The notes: a model not told the origin generated them from the letters alone. 6,162 bases of DNA from an uncultured Kineosporia sp. (GCA_937859855.1 CALMAR010000285.1:1-6162), one strand, 5' to 3'. Numbered from the stretch's first letter, positions 1 through 6,162 are shown. Program-made: numbers and translations.

Positions 1-380
1 GTCCAAGCCAGCAGCGGGCTCGGGGCCGCCCAGCAGGCCGTGGCCGTTCTCAGGAGTCCCCGGCCCTGGGCGCGCGATGCTGATCTCTGCGCCGGGGAGG
101 GTATGCGGGCGTCGGTTTCGGCGTCCAGGGCCGAAAGGGCCGCGAGCACGTGGCATTCGGCGTTGCGATCTTGGGTGGCCGCGCGGGTTGCTGCGGCGGC
201 GATGCCCGCGCTGACCAGGCCCGTGGTGACGAGCCGGCGTTCCAGGAATCGTTCGAGGCTGGGGACGTCGTGGATCAGGCCGTCGGTGATCGCCTGCTCG
301 ACGCCGCCGGAATGCACGTGACCGCCACTGGGCAGCCGCTGGTCGGCCAGCGCGAGCAAGGCAGCTCCGAAGGTGAGCAC
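1..380 (-). CDS. ureF: Urease accessory protein UreF, N-terminal part (cut by window edge)
   Basis: UreF works in the cytoplasm with UreD and UreG as the chaperone complex that loads nickel into apo-urease using GTP. The minus strand from a GTG at 380-378 reads 126 codons without a stop and leaves the window, which is roughly the first half of a typical UreF of about 220 residues. I recognise it from the N-terminal motif LPSGGHVHSGG at residues 16-26 (family pattern LPxGGxxHSxGLE), the following VEQAI, the ERFLERRL...TTGLV segment at 43-55, and the DAETDARIPSPAQR...ASRAQGRGLLR segment at 86-111. An in-frame TAG at 392-390 lies just upstream, so GTG 380 is the earliest possible start. It places the GG-HSGG motif at the usual distance from the N-terminus. 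I see no clear Shine-Dalgarno sequence before it. The upstream minus-strand DNA does not encode the UreC C-terminus that precedes ureF in many actinobacterial urease operons. The assignment is strong; the exact start is moderate. Confidence 0.88.
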   Translation of the reverse strand, partial: MLTFGAALLALADQRLPSGGHVHSGGVEQAITDGLIHDVPSLERFLERRLVTTGLVSAGIAAAATRAATQDRNAECHVLAALSALDAETDARIPSPAQRSASRAQGRGLLRTATACWAAPSPLLAW

Positions 381-482
381 GGCGCCAGCCTAAATGTCAG
401 TTGTTACGCCGGGTGGCGGATGACCATGATGAGCGGGCAGTGGCCGGGGCGGCGCGTCCGGTGCCGATCGGGAGGCGGGTGC
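381..482. promoter_or_regulatory. Intergenic region between divergent ureF and DUF4291 gene
   Basis: These 102 bases separate two divergent starts, so promoters for both genes would be expected here or overlapping the gene ends. The only -35/-10-like pair I can pick out on the plus strand is TTGTTA at 401-406 and CATGAT at 425-430, 18 bases apart, each matching the sigma-70-type consensus at 4 of 6 bases. That is weak in high-GC DNA. No convincing operator repeat or terminator is visible. Three further in-frame ATGs for the DUF4291 frame (420, 426, 429) also lie here but lack a good ribosome binding site. Confidence 0.25.
471..475 (+). promoter_or_regulatory. Ribosome binding site of the DUF4291 gene
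   Basis: GGAGG lies 7 bases before the ATG at 483. It is the best Shine-Dalgarno match near any in-frame start of this gene and is the reason for choosing 483. A second, shorter GGAG at 491-494 lies 6 bases before an alternative ATG at 501. Confidence 0.6.
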
Positions 483-1211
483 ATGATGGCGGAGAACTCG
501 ATGACCCAGGCCGAGGGAGCCAGTCCGCCCCCGCGCCAGGTTCGAGCCCTCTTCGACGACAGCACGATCACCGTCTATCAGGCCTACTCGCCCAGCATCG
601 CGCGGCCTGCGATCGAAGCTGGAACCTTGGTCGCACCCTTCAGCCGCGAGCGGATGACCTGGATCAAGCCGTCGTTCCTCTGGATGATGTACCGCTGCGG
701 ATGGGCGACCAAGCCCGGGCAGGAGCACGTGCTGGCCATCCGGATATCCCGAAGCGGCTTCGAGGCGGCACTGGCCCAGGCCTGCCTCAGCCACTTCGAA
801 GCCGACGTGCACGGCAGTCCCGAGGAGTGGCTGCGGCGCAAGGAGTCCAGCTCGGTGCGGGTGCAGTGGGATCCCGAGCGACGCCCTGACTTTCAGCCTC
901 TGCCCTGGCGCAGTCTGCAGGTGGGACTGGCCGGAGCGGCAGTGCACAGCTATGTCAGCGAGTGGATCGTCGATCTTGACGACATCACCAGCCGCGTTCA
1001 CCAGCTGTACGAGTTGCACCGCTCCGGTACCGGGAAGCTGACGGCCGGGGATCTCCCGGACGAGCGCCCATACGCCCTGCCCGAGACGATCCGGAAGAAC
1101 CTGGGCATGAATTTGGATCAACAAGATCAGGCGGTAGTCGAGCGGAGAAGTACTGCCCCGGGTAACGAGCCAATTCGCGTTAGGCTTTCAGTGTCGAATC
1201 CGGACGCATAA
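483..1211 (+). CDS. DUF4291 domain-containing protein with extended C-terminus
   Basis: This 242-residue protein belongs to the DUF4291 family, whose function is not known. The conserved landmarks are RALFDDSTITVYQAY at residues 21-35, PFSRERMTWIKPSFLWMMYR at 52-71, the WATKPGQEHVLAI stretch at 74-86, LSHF at 102-105, VRVQWDPER at 125-133, RSLQVGL at 143-149, and the closing LPDERPYALP near 191-200. I see no signal peptide or membrane segment, so it is probably cytoplasmic. The start at 483 has GGAGG 7 bases upstream; ATG 501 is nearly as good, and both leave the domain intact. Family members usually end shortly after the LPxERPY...LGM segment, which here is complete at residue 210 (position 1112). 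The last 32 residues are read from DNA antisense to the neighbouring small gene and do not look like family sequence. It runs divergent to ureF and convergent with the Rhs/immunity unit, overlapping the latter by 85 bases. Confidence 0.85.
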   Translation: MMAENSMTQAEGASPPPRQVRALFDDSTITVYQAYSPSIARPAIEAGTLVAPFSRERMTWIKPSFLWMMYRCGWATKPGQEHVLAIRISRSGFEAALAQACLSHFEADVHGSPEEWLRRKESSSVRVQWDPERRPDFQPLPWRSLQVGLAGAAVHSYVSEWIVDLDDITSRVHQLYELHRSGTGKLTAGDLPDERPYALPETIRKNLGMNLDQQDQAVVERRSTAPGNEPIRVRLSVSNPDA

Positions 1212-1444
1212 AGCAGAGTGGAAAACGACTGATATGCATCTTCGGTGAAGTAACCCTCCTCATCAACATAATTTTCTTGAAGAGTCAATTCACTTATGTC
1301 GCCATCTCGCCAGGCATAATAGTCGCCCCCAACGAAGTAACTGTTGTGAAGTCTAAATTCGATACTCAGTATTTGTTGAACTTGAAAAGCGATGTCATCT
1401 ACTGAACTATCGGTCCATCCGAAAAGGTCAAACCGCGTGATCAT
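1127..1444 (-). CDS. Probable immunity protein for the Rhs toxin tip
   Basis: A 105-residue protein follows the Rhs gene directly, its ATG overlapping the Rhs stop as ATGA (1444-1441), which implies translational coupling. I do not recognise a named family. It is strongly acidic: by hand count 17 Asp/Glu against 5 Arg and no Lys. It is also rich in aromatics, with a central YFVGGDYYAWRDGD segment near residues 36-49 followed by a QENYVDEEG-like acidic stretch. No signal peptide or membrane segment is visible, so it is probably cytosolic. Small acidic proteins encoded immediately after a Rhs variable tip are, as a class, immunity proteins that bind and block the toxin; that role is inferred here from position and composition. 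The surrounding DNA (1201-1440) is about 43% GC by hand count, far below the Rhs body, as expected for a recently acquired cassette. Its 3' end overlaps the convergent DUF4291 frame. Confidence 0.75.
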   Translation of the reverse strand: MITRFDLFGWTDSSVDDIAFQVQQILSIEFRLHNSYFVGGDYYAWRDGDISELTLQENYVDEEGYFTEDAYQSFSTLLYASGFDTESLTRIGSLPGAVLLRSTTA

Positions 1445-1887
1445 GGAACTGGAATACCTCCTGCTTTTGCCAGAGCGCCACCGACCGTTTCGAAAATCAT
1501 GAAGCTCACCCTTCTTTGTGCCTTTTCCGAAAGACTGATAGCAAGATCATCGATTCTCATATCCTGGAGGTGCTCTCGAGAAAGAGGGCCGGTACGAGTT
1601 CCGCCGGAACGCAAGCTGATGCCCGCGGCTTTGGCGCGCTCGAACATGCTAGGGCTGGCCAGGGCAATGTCGAAGTCGCTGGTCCGGCCCACATCGAACG
1701 GTACTCCGGTGGTGAACTTCCGACCGGTGACTGAGCTGCCCTGAAAGATGGGTGTGACATCAGTGTGACCCGCTTGAACAAGCCCGTTGCGCAGATCCGC
1801 GCTGAAACCTGCGAAGTCGTCGGCGTTCTTGAAACCAAGCGGGATCGTTCGGCGTGCGTTGTTGCCTCCACCGGCCGGATACGGCGT
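1441..1887 (-). other. Variable C-terminal toxin tip, nucleotidyltransferase-like
   Basis: This is the part after the DPLGL processing motif, residues 1414-1561 of the Rhs protein. It contains FQGSSVTG (1461-1468) and SDFDIAL (1483-1489), resembling the G-S ... D-h-D-h signature of the DNA polymerase beta nucleotidyltransferase superfamily, with D1484 and D1486 as candidate metal ligands. Further segments that look conserved are LRSGGTRTGPL (1505-1515) and RRVSFMIFE (1538-1546). The gap between GS and the first Asp is about 19 residues, longer than the classic 9-13. No acidic residue sits in the middle of the VSFMIF strand where a third ligand might be expected; D1525, D1526 and E1546 are nearby options. 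NTase-fold toxins such as mycobacterial MenT proteins modify tRNA 3' ends, which offers a precedent but not proof of target. GC falls from about 67% to below 50% toward the 3' end. Confidence 0.65.
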
Positions 1888-4800
1888 CAGCCCGAGCGGA
1901 TCGATATGTGTGAGCGGATTCGGAACGTAGGTATGCGGGTTCGGACCGGCGAGGACACCGACCGGATCCGGGCTGGCGAACGACCTCGCCACCGGGTCGT
2001 AATAGCGGAACAGGTTGTAATGCAGGCCAGTCTCCGCGTCGCGGTACTGACCGGGAAAGGCTAACGGGCAATCGATGTCCCCGGTGCTCATGGGCTTCTG
2101 GGCCCCCCACAGAGTGGCTTGACTGCGCCACACCACCTGGCCGTCCTCGTCGACCATCTCAGCCGGAGCGCCAATTAGGTCTGCGACGATCGTGAAGAAC
2201 CGCTCGTCGAACCATTCCTGGTCATCGGGCGCGCCGCGGCGCGCTCGGTGGGTCTGCGTGACCGGCTGAACGTCGTCCGGCAGCCACTCCCAGCTGACGG
2301 CCGAAACCGGTTGACCGGCGCCGTCGGCATCGGGCGTCGTGGTGATCTGCTCGGCCAGCCGATGGCCGTCCCAGACGAAATGCTGCTCCTCAAGCACCGA
2401 ACCCCCGGCGCCGACACGCTGCTTGGAGACCCGGCGTCCCAACCCGTCGTAGCGGTATCGCCAGGTGTCCCCCTCCGGCGTTCTGACCGCGGTCAGGCGG
2501 TCCTCGGCGTCCCAGGAGTAGTGCCAGTTTCTCGCTCGCGACGAAAGGGTCTTGTACTGGCGCAGGGTCATCCGTCCCTGGCGGTCATGCTGGTACCGCC
2601 ATGGGCCCACCTGCTGCACCAGCGTGCCGTTGAACGCCCTTGGCTCGCCGTCAGCGCTCTGCGTAGTGGCCGGCTGCACGACATTGCCGTTCTGGTCGTA
2701 GGCGAAGAGTTCGCTGCCCCCGGCCGATTCGGCGGCGACGACGCGTCCGAGCGGATCGAGCCTGAATTCCGTGCTGCCCCGAAGTTCATCATCGACTTTG
2801 GTCAGCCGGCCCTGAACGTCGTAGTCGTAGCGGCGCCCGGCCAGCACTGACTCTTCGTCGCCAGCCCGGTGCACCGATTGGTTCGCGAGCCGGCGACCCG
2901 AACCCCAGGTTTGTCGCAGAACGGTGCCAGCCCCGAGCAATCGCTCAACCTCGCGGCCCAGAACATCGTGGGCGAACGTCAGACTGCGCCCGGCGGATGT
3001 CAGTTGAGCGACCAGGCCGGTCGCGTCGTACTTCCACGTACTGCTGGCACCAGTCGGCGTGGACCGGTTGACCCGGAAACCGGCTGTGTCGTAGGAGAAA
3101 CGACTCGTCAATTCGCCGGACGTCTCGGCTATCACACGCCCCAGCGGATCCCGTTCCAGCCGCAGGTCGGCATCGGGAGAGGACGCCTGCACCAGCTGAT
3201 CGAGGGCGTCGAACCGGTAACTGGTCACCGTCTTGGCCGATTGCTTGCGGACCAGATTGCCCACCGGGTCGTACGCATACCGAACGCTTTGGCCTACAGC
3301 GTTGACCCGCTCGACCACTTGCCCCAACGCGTCGTGGCGATAAGAGATTGTGCGGCCATTCAGGTCGATCTCACGCACCATCCGGCCGGCGGCGTCGTAC
3401 TCGAAGCGCCATGCCTGGCCGGCCGGGTTCGTCACCGCGATCAGCCGCAGCTCGGTGTCGTACGAGTAGTTCAGCACAGATCCGCCGGGCTGGGTCCGGC
3501 TGGCCGGCAGATCGAAGTTGGACCACTGCATGCTGGTGAGCTGGCCCTGCTCGTCGATCGCCGCCACGACGTTGCCCTCGGCGTCGTAGCGCCACGTACG
3601 CGTGGCTCCGGTTGGAAGGGTAATGCGCAGCAGCCAGCCCTCGGGTGAATACTCGGCCTGCGTGACTTCACCGGCCGGGTTACGGATCGAGGCCAGCCGG
3701 CCGAATGCATCCCGCTCGCAGGTGGTCGTCACTCCAGTTGGATCTGTCGCCGAGATGACCAGCCCGGCGGCGTTGCGGCCAAACCGGGTGACAGCACCGC
3801 GCGGGTCGATGACGGCGACCAGCCGTCCCCGCGGACCGTATTCGTACGAGGTCGCCGCCCCCAGCGGATCGAGGGTGCGTACCAGGTTGCCTGCCGCGTC
3901 GTAACGACGCCGCCACACCGCGCCGTTCGCCAGTGTGATCGAAACAGGTTGTCGCGTCTGGTTGTAGGTGGCTCTGGTGACCGACCCGTCCGGTCGTTGC
4001 AGGCCGATCAGATTGCCGTCGTCGTCGTACTCGAACCGGGTGGCGCCGCCAGCGGCGTCGATGACAGTCAAGCGGTGATCGAAGGCGTCCCACTCGGTTC
4101 TGGTCACATTTCCGAGCGGATCGGTCACCGCGACGACCTGGCTGAGCTCGTTCAGCTGATACGTAGTGGTGCGGCCCAAGGAATCCGTCTCGGCGGTGAT
4201 GCGCGCGGCTTCGTCATAGGCCAACCGGCGTTCGAGGCATCCGCCCGATCCGGAGGTTCTAATGCAACGGCCCCGCTCGTCGTAGACGTACCGGTACCAC
4301 GTACCGTTGCGGTCCTCCCAGCTCGTCATCTGTCCCGCCGGGTCATAGCTGAAGCGAAGTGGCAAGCCACTGGAATTGATCACTTCTGCGAGCCGGCCCG
4401 ACTCGTCGTATCGATACGACACGACGTCGGTTCCCAGATCTGGCGCATCGGAGGGGCCGAGCAGCCGGAGACCGGTGATCCGGTTGTCTTCCGTACGGAC
4501 GCGCAGCCGATAACCACCAGAGTGGCGAATCAGAGCCAGTTCTCCGTCGGGCGTGTACTCGAGGCTGATTTGGTCGCCATGGCGACCGATCACCGCGACC
4601 AGAGGCATTTCGCCATCACGGGACTCGAACAGCGACATCAGGCCTGTTCTTGGATCGGTGATCTGGAACGAAATGTCATCCAGGCGGACGAGTTCCAGTC
4701 GCGGTCCATGAATGGGCCGGCTGGCGTGGCCAGGTGCGGGCAAGTCGGGAAAGCACAGATGCGTAGCATCCGGCGCCGCGTAGAGGACGCGCTCGTCGTC

Positions 4801-6126
4801 GATTTCCAGCCGCTGGTCAAGGAACGAGGCCCACGAGGGTCCGAACCACCGTCCGGCCCGATACGACGACAGGTGCGTCCGGGTAATGGCCAGCTCGAGC
4901 AGGCCGGGCAGCACGACGTCCGTCTGCTGCATGATCACGTGACCCGAGGCGAGGTCGATGGGATCGCCACCCACAGTGCGATCGGCGATGGCGATGGCCT
5001 CGTCGCGCTCCTTGCCGAATGTGCTGGCGATTCTCGGCCACGCCCTCGTTCCAACACTGCGGGCAGCCGAGCCGATCCGGGAGGCTACCTGCGTGGCCGC
5101 CCGGAATGCCTGGCCGGCGAAGGGAAGATCGCGGGTCAACCGGCCCAGTAACCCGGTCACCTTACTTCCCGCGCTAAGCCCGGGAATGACGCTCAGAATC
5201 GCGAATCCCATAGTCAGCAGACCGGCTTCCCCCCGGTTGAACTTCATTGCGGTGTCGGCCAGCGAGACAGTGCTGGCGGCGATGGCCGCACCGGCAATGG
5301 TCCACCCGATCGGTCCGGACAAGAAGAGAGCGACGACCCCCAGCACCGCACCGGCCACTGCGCAGAACGTGACGAAGTGGTCCCAGGAACTGAACGGCCA
5401 GGTGATCGCGCCGGTGGTTGTATCCCACGCTTTCTCCCACCACGATCTGTTCTTGATCGGGCGCAGCGAATTGTCGATCTCACTGGTGCATCTCGATTCG
5501 GCGTCCCCGCGCAGAGCGGCGGCCTGTAATGCCAGCTGGCGCGCCGCATCTCGATCCGACTCGGCTTGCCGGCCTCGGCGAGCAGCAACCCGGACTTGGT
5601 CGCGCAGTGATTCGTCCAGCCCGGTGGTGGCCGCGTCAACCCTCCATTCGCTGAATCCCAGCTCCGGCGAGATGGTCAGAACACGGTCTGCGGGAAGCAG
5701 ATTGCGGATCTGCTGCATCACTCCAGCGAGCTGCACGTCAGCAACCTGCCCTTGACGCAACGCTCTTCCAGCCACCGACTGGGCATGCTCGAGTCTGGAC
5801 GAAAACGTGGCCAAAGCCTGGCCGCACTCCCGGTAGGCCCGCTCCGAGGTGGACAATTCGCCCGGCAACTCATTCAGAGCGTGCTCGAAGCCAGGAGCGT
5901 AATCTCCGGCCATACCAAGTTCATCGCTGGACGAGGCGAGCGATGACAGCCGAAAGCCGGTGTTGTGCAACAACTCCGCCTGCGATGCAAAACGCTGTGC
6001 GAGCTGCCGCACCTGTCCTGGGTCACCGGGCGCAGGGTTCCCGCCCAGCCCAAGAACGCCCCAATCAGCCCCCGCGATCCCCCTCCGCCGGCGGCCGCCC
6101 ACCCTTGCTCGCCGCGGCGGCCACAC
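1441..6126 (-). CDS. Rhs/YD-repeat polymorphic toxin with T7SS-like N-terminus and NTase-like tip
   Basis: A 1,561-residue effector in the Rhs family, in which a repeat shell encloses a C-terminal toxin that is released by self-cleavage. Visible parts in order: an actinobacterial WXG100-like secretion region (about residues 20-130, including DWGVLGL and APGDPGQVRQLA); a helical stretch to about 220; a Trp-rich segment (229-248) then hydrophobic segments at about 250-290 and 302-320; DUF6531 (about 387-460, with GGDPIDLASGHV and WFGPSW); about 30 YD repeats (570-1235); the Rhs core (about 1300-1413) with FPGQYRDAETGLHYN.FRYYDP, then NPHTYVPNPLTHIDPLGL; and a 148-residue variable tip (1414-1561). 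The gene is the first of a two-gene unit with the small acidic gene. Export by a type VII-like system is inferred from the N-terminal region. The start is uncertain: GTG 6126 has no good ribosome site, GTG 6102 is an alternative, and the frame has no stop before the window edge. The Arg-rich first 16 residues are atypical for the family. Confidence 0.92.
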   Translation of the reverse strand: MWPPRRARVGGRRRRGIAGADWGVLGLGGNPAPGDPGQVRQLAQRFASQAELLHNTGFRLSSLASSSDELGMAGDYAPGFEHALNELPGELSTSERAYRECGQALATFSSRLEHAQSVAGRALRQGQVADVQLAGVMQQIRNLLPADRVLTISPELGFSEWRVDAATTGLDESLRDQVRVAARRGRQAESDRDAARQLALQAAALRGDAESRCTSEIDNSLRPIKNRSWWEKAWDTTTGAITWPFSSWDHFVTFCAVAGAVLGVVALFLSGPIGWTIAGAAIAASTVSLADTAMKFNRGEAGLLTMGFAILSVIPGLSAGSKVTGLLGRLTRDLPFAGQAFRAATQVASRIGSAARSVGTRAWPRIASTFGKERDEAIAIADRTVGGDPIDLASGHVIMQQTDVVLPGLLELAITRTHLSSYRAGRWFGPSWASFLDQRLEIDDERVLYAAPDATHLCFPDLPAPGHASRPIHGPRLELVRLDDISFQITDPRTGLMSLFESRDGEMPLVAVIGRHGDQISLEYTPDGELALIRHSGGYRLRVRTEDNRITGLRLLGPSDAPDLGTDVVSYRYDESGRLAEVINSSGLPLRFSYDPAGQMTSWEDRNGTWYRYVYDERGRCIRTSGSGGCLERRLAYDEAARITAETDSLGRTTTYQLNELSQVVAVTDPLGNVTRTEWDAFDHRLTVIDAAGGATRFEYDDDGNLIGLQRPDGSVTRATYNQTRQPVSITLANGAVWRRRYDAAGNLVRTLDPLGAATSYEYGPRGRLVAVIDPRGAVTRFGRNAAGLVISATDPTGVTTTCERDAFGRLASIRNPAGEVTQAEYSPEGWLLRITLPTGATRTWRYDAEGNVVAAIDEQGQLTSMQWSNFDLPASRTQPGGSVLNYSYDTELRLIAVTNPAGQAWRFEYDAAGRMVREIDLNGRTISYRHDALGQVVERVNAVGQSVRYAYDPVGNLVRKQSAKTVTSYRFDALDQLVQASSPDADLRLERDPLGRVIAETSGELTSRFSYDTAGFRVNRSTPTGASSTWKYDATGLVAQLTSAGRSLTFAHDVLGREVERLLGAGTVLRQTWGSGRRLANQSVHRAGDEESVLAGRRYDYDVQGRLTKVDDELRGSTEFRLDPLGRVVAAESAGGSELFAYDQNGNVVQPATTQSADGEPRAFNGTLVQQVGPWRYQHDRQGRMTLRQYKTLSSRARNWHYSWDAEDRLTAVRTPEGDTWRYRYDGLGRRVSKQRVGAGGSVLEEQHFVWDGHRLAEQITTTPDADGAGQPVSAVSWEWLPDDVQPVTQTHRARRGAPDDQEWFDERFFTIVADLIGAPAEMVDEDGQVVWRSQATLWGAQKPMSTGDIDCPLAFPGQYRDAETGLHYNLFRYYDPVARSFASPDPVGVLAGPNPHTYVPNPLTHIDPLGLTPYPAGGGNNARRTIPLGFKNADDFAGFSADLRNGLVQAGHTDVTPIFQGSSVTGRKFTTGVPFDVGRTSDFDIALASPSMFERAKAAGISLRSGGTRTGPLSREHLQDMRIDDLAISLSEKAQRRVSFMIFETVGGALAKAGGIPVP
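1457..1462 (-). promoter_or_regulatory. Ribosome binding site of the immunity gene, inside the toxin 3' end
   Basis: On the minus strand AGGAGG precedes the small gene's ATG by 12 bases. The spacing is a little long, but it is the only strong Shine-Dalgarno sequence nearby. It is made from the codons of the toxin's last residues (the Gly-Gly of GGIPVP), so the two genes share sequence at the junction. Confidence 0.5.
1888..2229 (-). other. Rhs core domain with DPLGL autoprocessing motif
   Basis: Residues about 1300-1413 carry the Rhs-associated core: YRDAETGLHYNLFRYYDP, SFASPDPVG, NPHTYVPNPL and terminal IDPLGL. In characterised Rhs proteins an aspartate-dependent cleavage follows the Leu of DPxGL, freeing the tip inside the shell. 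D1409 and P1410 are intact here, so cleavage after L1413 is expected. The segment following DPVG reads VLAGPN rather than the more usual LxGGxN, a small variation. Confidence 0.85.
2422..4425 (-). repeat. YD (Rhs) repeat array
   Basis: About 30 degenerate copies of a roughly 21-residue unit (63 bases) with the pattern Y-x-Y-D-x-x-G-x-[LV] ... D-P-x-G-x-x-T. Clear units include YRYDESGRLAEV (571), FEYDDDGNLIGL (698), RRYDAAGNLVRTLDPLG (740), FEYDAAGRMVREIDLNG (908) and YRYDGLGRRVSKQ (1224). The spacing is most regular between residues about 635 and 950. These strands build the beta-cage that encloses the tip. The repeat composition also keeps several other frames open on both strands, which are not genes. 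Confidence 0.88.
4747..4968 (-). other. DUF6531 domain of the Rhs protein
   Basis: Residues about 387-460 hold VGGDPIDLASGHVIMQQTDVV, then LPGLLELAITRTHLSSYR and GRWFGPSWASFLDQRLEI. This domain is typically found at the N-terminal edge of the Rhs shell in secreted bacterial Rhs toxins. It is complete here and follows directly on the hydrophobic and linker region. Confidence 0.8.
5167..5379 (-). other. Hydrophobic segments of the Rhs protein
   Basis: Residues about 250-320 contain a strongly hydrophobic stretch (FCAVAGAVLGVVALFL), a second one after a Gly-Pro turn (GWTIAGAAIAASTVSLA), and a third weaker one (LLTMGFAILSVIPGL). They lie between the secretion region and the Rhs shell. In other Rhs effectors N-terminal membrane segments assist delivery across the target membrane; the same role here is inference. 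Confidence 0.6.
5737..6069 (-). other. WXG100-like T7SS secretion region of the Rhs protein
   Basis: Residues about 20-130 match the actinobacterial pattern DWxxLGL...PxPGDPxxVRxLAxxF, then a second helix with the FEHALNELPGEL and AYRECGQAL...RLEHAQSVAGRAL segments. These resemble the two helices of WXG100/LXG-type proteins exported by ESX/type VII systems. The central Trp-x-Gly turn is not conserved; the sequence there is GMAGDYAPGF. No T7SS machinery genes lie in the window. Confidence 0.7.
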
Positions 6127-6162
6127 AGTAGGACCGGGGGCAACGGCTGACCCGGGCGGGGG

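Noticed and set aside
150..482. 5' extension of the DUF4291 reading frame back to position 150
   Set aside because: Positions 150-380 are antisense to ureF, the extra residues resemble no protein, and the GGAGG site points to the start at 483.
390..1124. 244-codon minus-strand open frame
   Set aside because: It is antisense to the well-supported DUF4291 gene, whose translation matches a known family, while this frame gives a Pro/Arg/His-rich product without family likeness.
1160..1183. Possible terminator hairpin TAACG...CGTTA between the convergent genes
   Set aside because: The stem is only 5 bp with no U-tract, and it lies inside both coding frames.
2869..3648. 259-codon plus-strand open frame
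   Set aside because: It lies opposite the YD-repeat array and reflects the repeat period, with no ribosome site or domain to support a gene.
2422..4425. CRISPR-like or tandem DNA repeat from the 63-base period
   Set aside because: The period comes from the YD protein repeats; copies are degenerate at DNA level and have no constant repeat/spacer structure.
3949..5151. 400-codon plus-strand open frame
   Set aside because: It is antisense to the YD repeats and DUF6531; the GC-rich periodic sequence keeps this frame open, and the translation shows no recognisable domain.
4958..5755. 265-codon plus-strand open frame
   Set aside because: It is antisense to the Rhs N-terminal region; its composition is typical of a shadow frame in high-GC DNA.

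Overview
The window is high-GC DNA whose codon use and protein families point to an actinobacterium. The evidence is a Rhs protein with an actinobacterial type VII secretion-like N-terminus, an actinobacterial-style UreF, and a DUF4291 protein. Genus cannot be settled from the sequence.

Layout, left to right. (1) Positions 1-380, minus strand: the first 126 codons of a urease accessory gene, ureF, cut by the left window edge. (2) Positions 381-482: a short intergenic stretch between divergent genes. (3) Positions 483-1211, plus strand: a DUF4291-family protein whose reading frame continues past the family's usual end into the antisense of the next gene. (4) Positions 1127-1444, minus strand: a small acidic protein, most likely the immunity protein of the Rhs toxin, in DNA of about 43% GC. 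(5) Positions 1441-6126, minus strand: a Rhs/YD-repeat polymorphic toxin of about 1,560 residues that fills three quarters of the window. Its frame stays open to the right edge, so the start is uncertain.

The Rhs gene and the small gene form one transcription unit on the minus strand with an ATGA stop/start overlap. From N- to C-terminus the Rhs protein has a WXG100-like secretion region, hydrophobic segments, a DUF6531 domain, about 30 YD repeats, the Rhs core ending in the DPLGL processing motif, and a 148-residue variable tip. The tip carries a GSS...SDFDIAL signature that suggests a nucleotidyltransferase-fold toxin. The likely picture is a contact-dependent or secreted antibacterial effector with its own immunity protein, in which the tip and immunity gene are the exchangeable, horizontally acquired part. 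The most interesting spots are the NTase-like tip, its unrecognised immunity partner, and the junction where this cassette meets the DUF4291 gene.
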